In this document: piece after piece, positions 62,497 to 64,000 of the stretch | How positions within the stretch are numbered: the first letter of the stretch is position 1 | Layout of the letters: every line of letters begins with the position of its first letter | Source of the DNA: Membranipora membranacea | Lineage: Eukaryota > Bryozoa > Gymnolaemata > Cheilostomatida > Membraniporidae | Direction: 5' to 3' | DNA length: 64,000 nucleotides | Assembly (NCBI GenBank): GCA_914767715.1 | Contig: OU612065.1 | Coordinates: 14,880,001-14,944,000, forward strand | The notes under the pieces: generated by a model | The model's database searches: none | Told to the model about the DNA's origin: nothing | What the model saw: only the letters and a program-made list of their open reading frames with translations | Program-made: the position numbers and the translations under genes

Positions 62497-62865
62497 TTAT
62501 ATAATTTTAGGTGGATCACTGAATGGCACACATTTATAGTTTATAGTAAAATTGTTGGAGACATGATGCAGACTGATTGTGATGAAATCCATGTCCTGCT
62601 TTTGAAAAGTGAGAGAACCGATGATCCCTACCTCAAGGTGATGCGACCAAATCATTAGTTTTGTCCAAGCAGCCATCATCAAGTATTCTTGTGTTAGCAA
62701 ATGCCTTCTAATTGAGTTAGTTGGTCTTGGAAAAATGAATAGTTCAGTTGTGCCACAAGGACATCTATTTTTCATTTTTAAGCTATAGCCAAGTGGCAAT
62801 CTATCAACAGCCGCCACTAGATTTATATCGACAATCTTGGAATGATCAGCTTTATTGACATGCAT
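62497..62865 (-). CDS. unidentified ORF, 122 aa
   Basis: An open frame of 122 codons begins directly after an in-frame stop and contains VDINLVAAVDRLPLGYSLKM and HHLEVGIIGSLTFQKQDMDF. I do not recognise the family. It could be a real small exon, a decayed repeat ORF or chance. An acceptor-like TTTTAG precedes it, but the frame is closed before the ATG. Confidence 0.2.
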   Translation of the reverse strand: MHVNKADHSKIVDINLVAAVDRLPLGYSLKMKNRCPCGTTELFIFPRPTNSIRRHLLTQEYLMMAAWTKLMIWSHHLEVGIIGSLTFQKQDMDFITISLHHVSNNFTINYKCVPFSDPPKII

Positions 62866-63377
62866 TCAACGTCACTAAAAGACCTAGGGATGGGGACACT
62901 TTGACCGTAACCACATCCTCAATATATATAACGAATACCCATAATACAATTGATTGTTCAGGCATCTGGAGACACAGCTGCACAGAATAGTTTCTGAGTG
63001 GCAGCTGTGTTGAGGTTGCAAAAAAAGCAATAATAGATTGGCAGGCTGTGGTGCCAGATGAAAACTTTATGTGAAAATTGACGTGTGAAACCCCGTCTTA
63101 ACAAGGGGAAGTGAAAACTACATATCTCTGGAGTATATAAAGGGATGGCTTCTGCTCAGTTGGCTCAGCTGTTTCATCAGCTAAGCTATACGTTCCTCAT
63201 TACCTGGTCCCACAAAAAATTTTTAGACGTCATGAGACGGCTAAGTGATATGATTGTCAGGTGATGGCAGAAGACTCATGAATGTTTCAAGAACCCTTAA
63301 CTTGAAAGCACTATTCAAAACTAATTCATGGTCTCACAAAATGTAAATGAAATAAAATAAATTATTGAATCTTACAG
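62866..63377. other. UROS 5' region or intron 1
   Basis: No coding start that joins the UROS exon was found. TATATAAAG at about 63136 is TATA-like. The first UROS exon (its short N-terminal strand) was not located. Confidence 0.35.
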
Positions 63378-63615
63378 CTTCTCAGTGAGGAAGGTTATCT
63401 GGGTGCTTGTGTCCCAGCTCTCACGTTCCAGTTCATCAATATAGACAAGCTTAGGGACAAACTGCAGAACCCACAAGACTATTCCGGTATGATCATCACG
63501 AGTCAGAATGCTGTGGAAGCATGTAATAAAGCCGTAACATCCTGTGATGAAGATCTTATGGCAGCTTGGCAAACAAAAAATAACTACACCGTTGGTGAGG
63601 CCACCCAAAAAAAGG
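63378..63615 (+). CDS. UROS: uroporphyrinogen-III synthase, one internal exon
   Basis: This enzyme closes and rearranges hydroxymethylbilane to uroporphyrinogen III in cytosolic haem synthesis. The exon is bounded by TCTTACAG and GTTAGT and reads in one open frame: EEGYLGACVPALTFQFIN, then DKLRDKLQNPQDYSGMIITS, QNAVEACNKAV and YTVGEATQKKG. In the family, residues of this type (P.L.FEF, DY.GLIFTS.RAVEA, Y.VG.AT) form the first half of the HemD-like fold. Both neighbouring parts are missing: exon 1 was not found and the rest lies beyond 64000. The overlapping minus ORF is a shadow. Confidence 0.9.
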
Positions 63616-64000
63616 GTTAGTCTTATACATATTTCTTTCCCTTCATGTTAGGGCAGTGATTTTACATATTCGTAGTCCAAACAACCATAAGGCGTAAATC
63701 ATATTTTAATAAAGACGCATATCCAAGATTAGGTGAGACATGATACTCAGACTTGAGAGAAAACTTAGTTTTAAAAGTTGTCTTGACTTTAAAACAGAGA
63801 GGATAACTTCCAGTTTTGATTTTAGATCAGATTGTGGACCATCTATGTAGTTGACTGTGTTTTGTAATTGAGATCATAACATAACATAATTCATGATAAC
63901 CGGACTCAAAACATAGACCTCCTGTACGAACAGACCAAGGAGCTAGATATCATTAGCAAAAAAGTGTAATTAAGTGCTAGCATCTCAGATTTCTAAGTGA
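63616..64000 (+). other. UROS intron at right edge
   Basis: Begins with the donor GTTAGT; no further exon recognised before the window ends. Confidence 0.6.

Noticed and set aside
63372-63608. Minus-strand ORF of 78 aa at the right edge
   Set aside because: Shadow of the UROS exon on the plus strand.

Overview
This is a metazoan nuclear contig. It is AT-rich, with long multi-exon genes that use GT-AG introns of roughly 0.1-1.5 kb, and with tRNA-derived SINEs, LINE pieces, MITEs and a Gypsy LTR retrotransposon. The gene content (Shaker/Kv1 channel, U1-70K, ropporin, VPS41, selenocysteine deiodinases, uroporphyrinogen-III synthase) and the compact intergenic distances suggest an invertebrate bilaterian, probably marine. 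I cannot place the phylum from sequence alone. Exon boundaries were placed by eye from splice consensus and phase agreement; no alignment or transcript data were used.

Layout, left to right. (1) 0.6-3.3 kb, minus strand: a multi-exon membrane protein with an ion-transport (voltage-sensor-like) domain, tentatively CatSper-like and probably incomplete. (2) 3.3-10.8 kb: no confident gene, only a few orphan candidate exons. (3) 10.8-12.5 kb, minus: a complete single-exon Shaker-type Kv1 channel. (4) 12.5-19.3 kb: repeat-rich intergenic DNA, including a nested stack of a long-terminal-inverted-repeat element, a SINE and a hAT MITE. (5) 19.4-24.6 kb, plus: SNRNP70 (U1-70K), 10 coding exons, with a candidate frame-shifting micro-exon and an antisense ORF in intron 1. 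(6) 25.1-26.9 kb, minus: a ropporin (ROPN1/ROPN1L-like) gene, 5 coding exons, convergent with SNRNP70. (7) 27.9-36.8 kb, plus: VPS41 (HOPS subunit), 19 coding exons, 855 aa, head to head with the ropporin gene.

(8) 38-52 kb, plus: the most distinctive region. Three tandem iodothyronine-deiodinase-like selenoprotein genes each have five exons, an in-frame TGA for Sec, a TATA box about 65 nt before the ATG, and a well-formed form-2 SECIS hairpin in the 3' UTR. The repeated units also carry decayed copies of VPS41 exon 18, showing that the duplicated segment began inside VPS41. Two further units survive only as debris: an orphan 5' flank ending at the TATA box, and a 5' flank fused to the 3' half of a SECIS. 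Tandem tRNA-like SINEs lie between them.

(9) 53.1-58.5 kb, minus: a Gypsy element with 172-bp LTRs differing at two positions, PBS and PPT present, and coding regions broken by a stop and frameshifts. An 830-bp TG...CA insertion with CATT target duplications interrupts its RT/RNase H junction. (10) 58.5-63.4 kb: MITE pair, a long perfect hairpin and a LINE 3' end. (11) 63.4-63.6 kb, plus: one internal exon of uroporphyrinogen-III synthase (UROS); the gene continues off the right edge.
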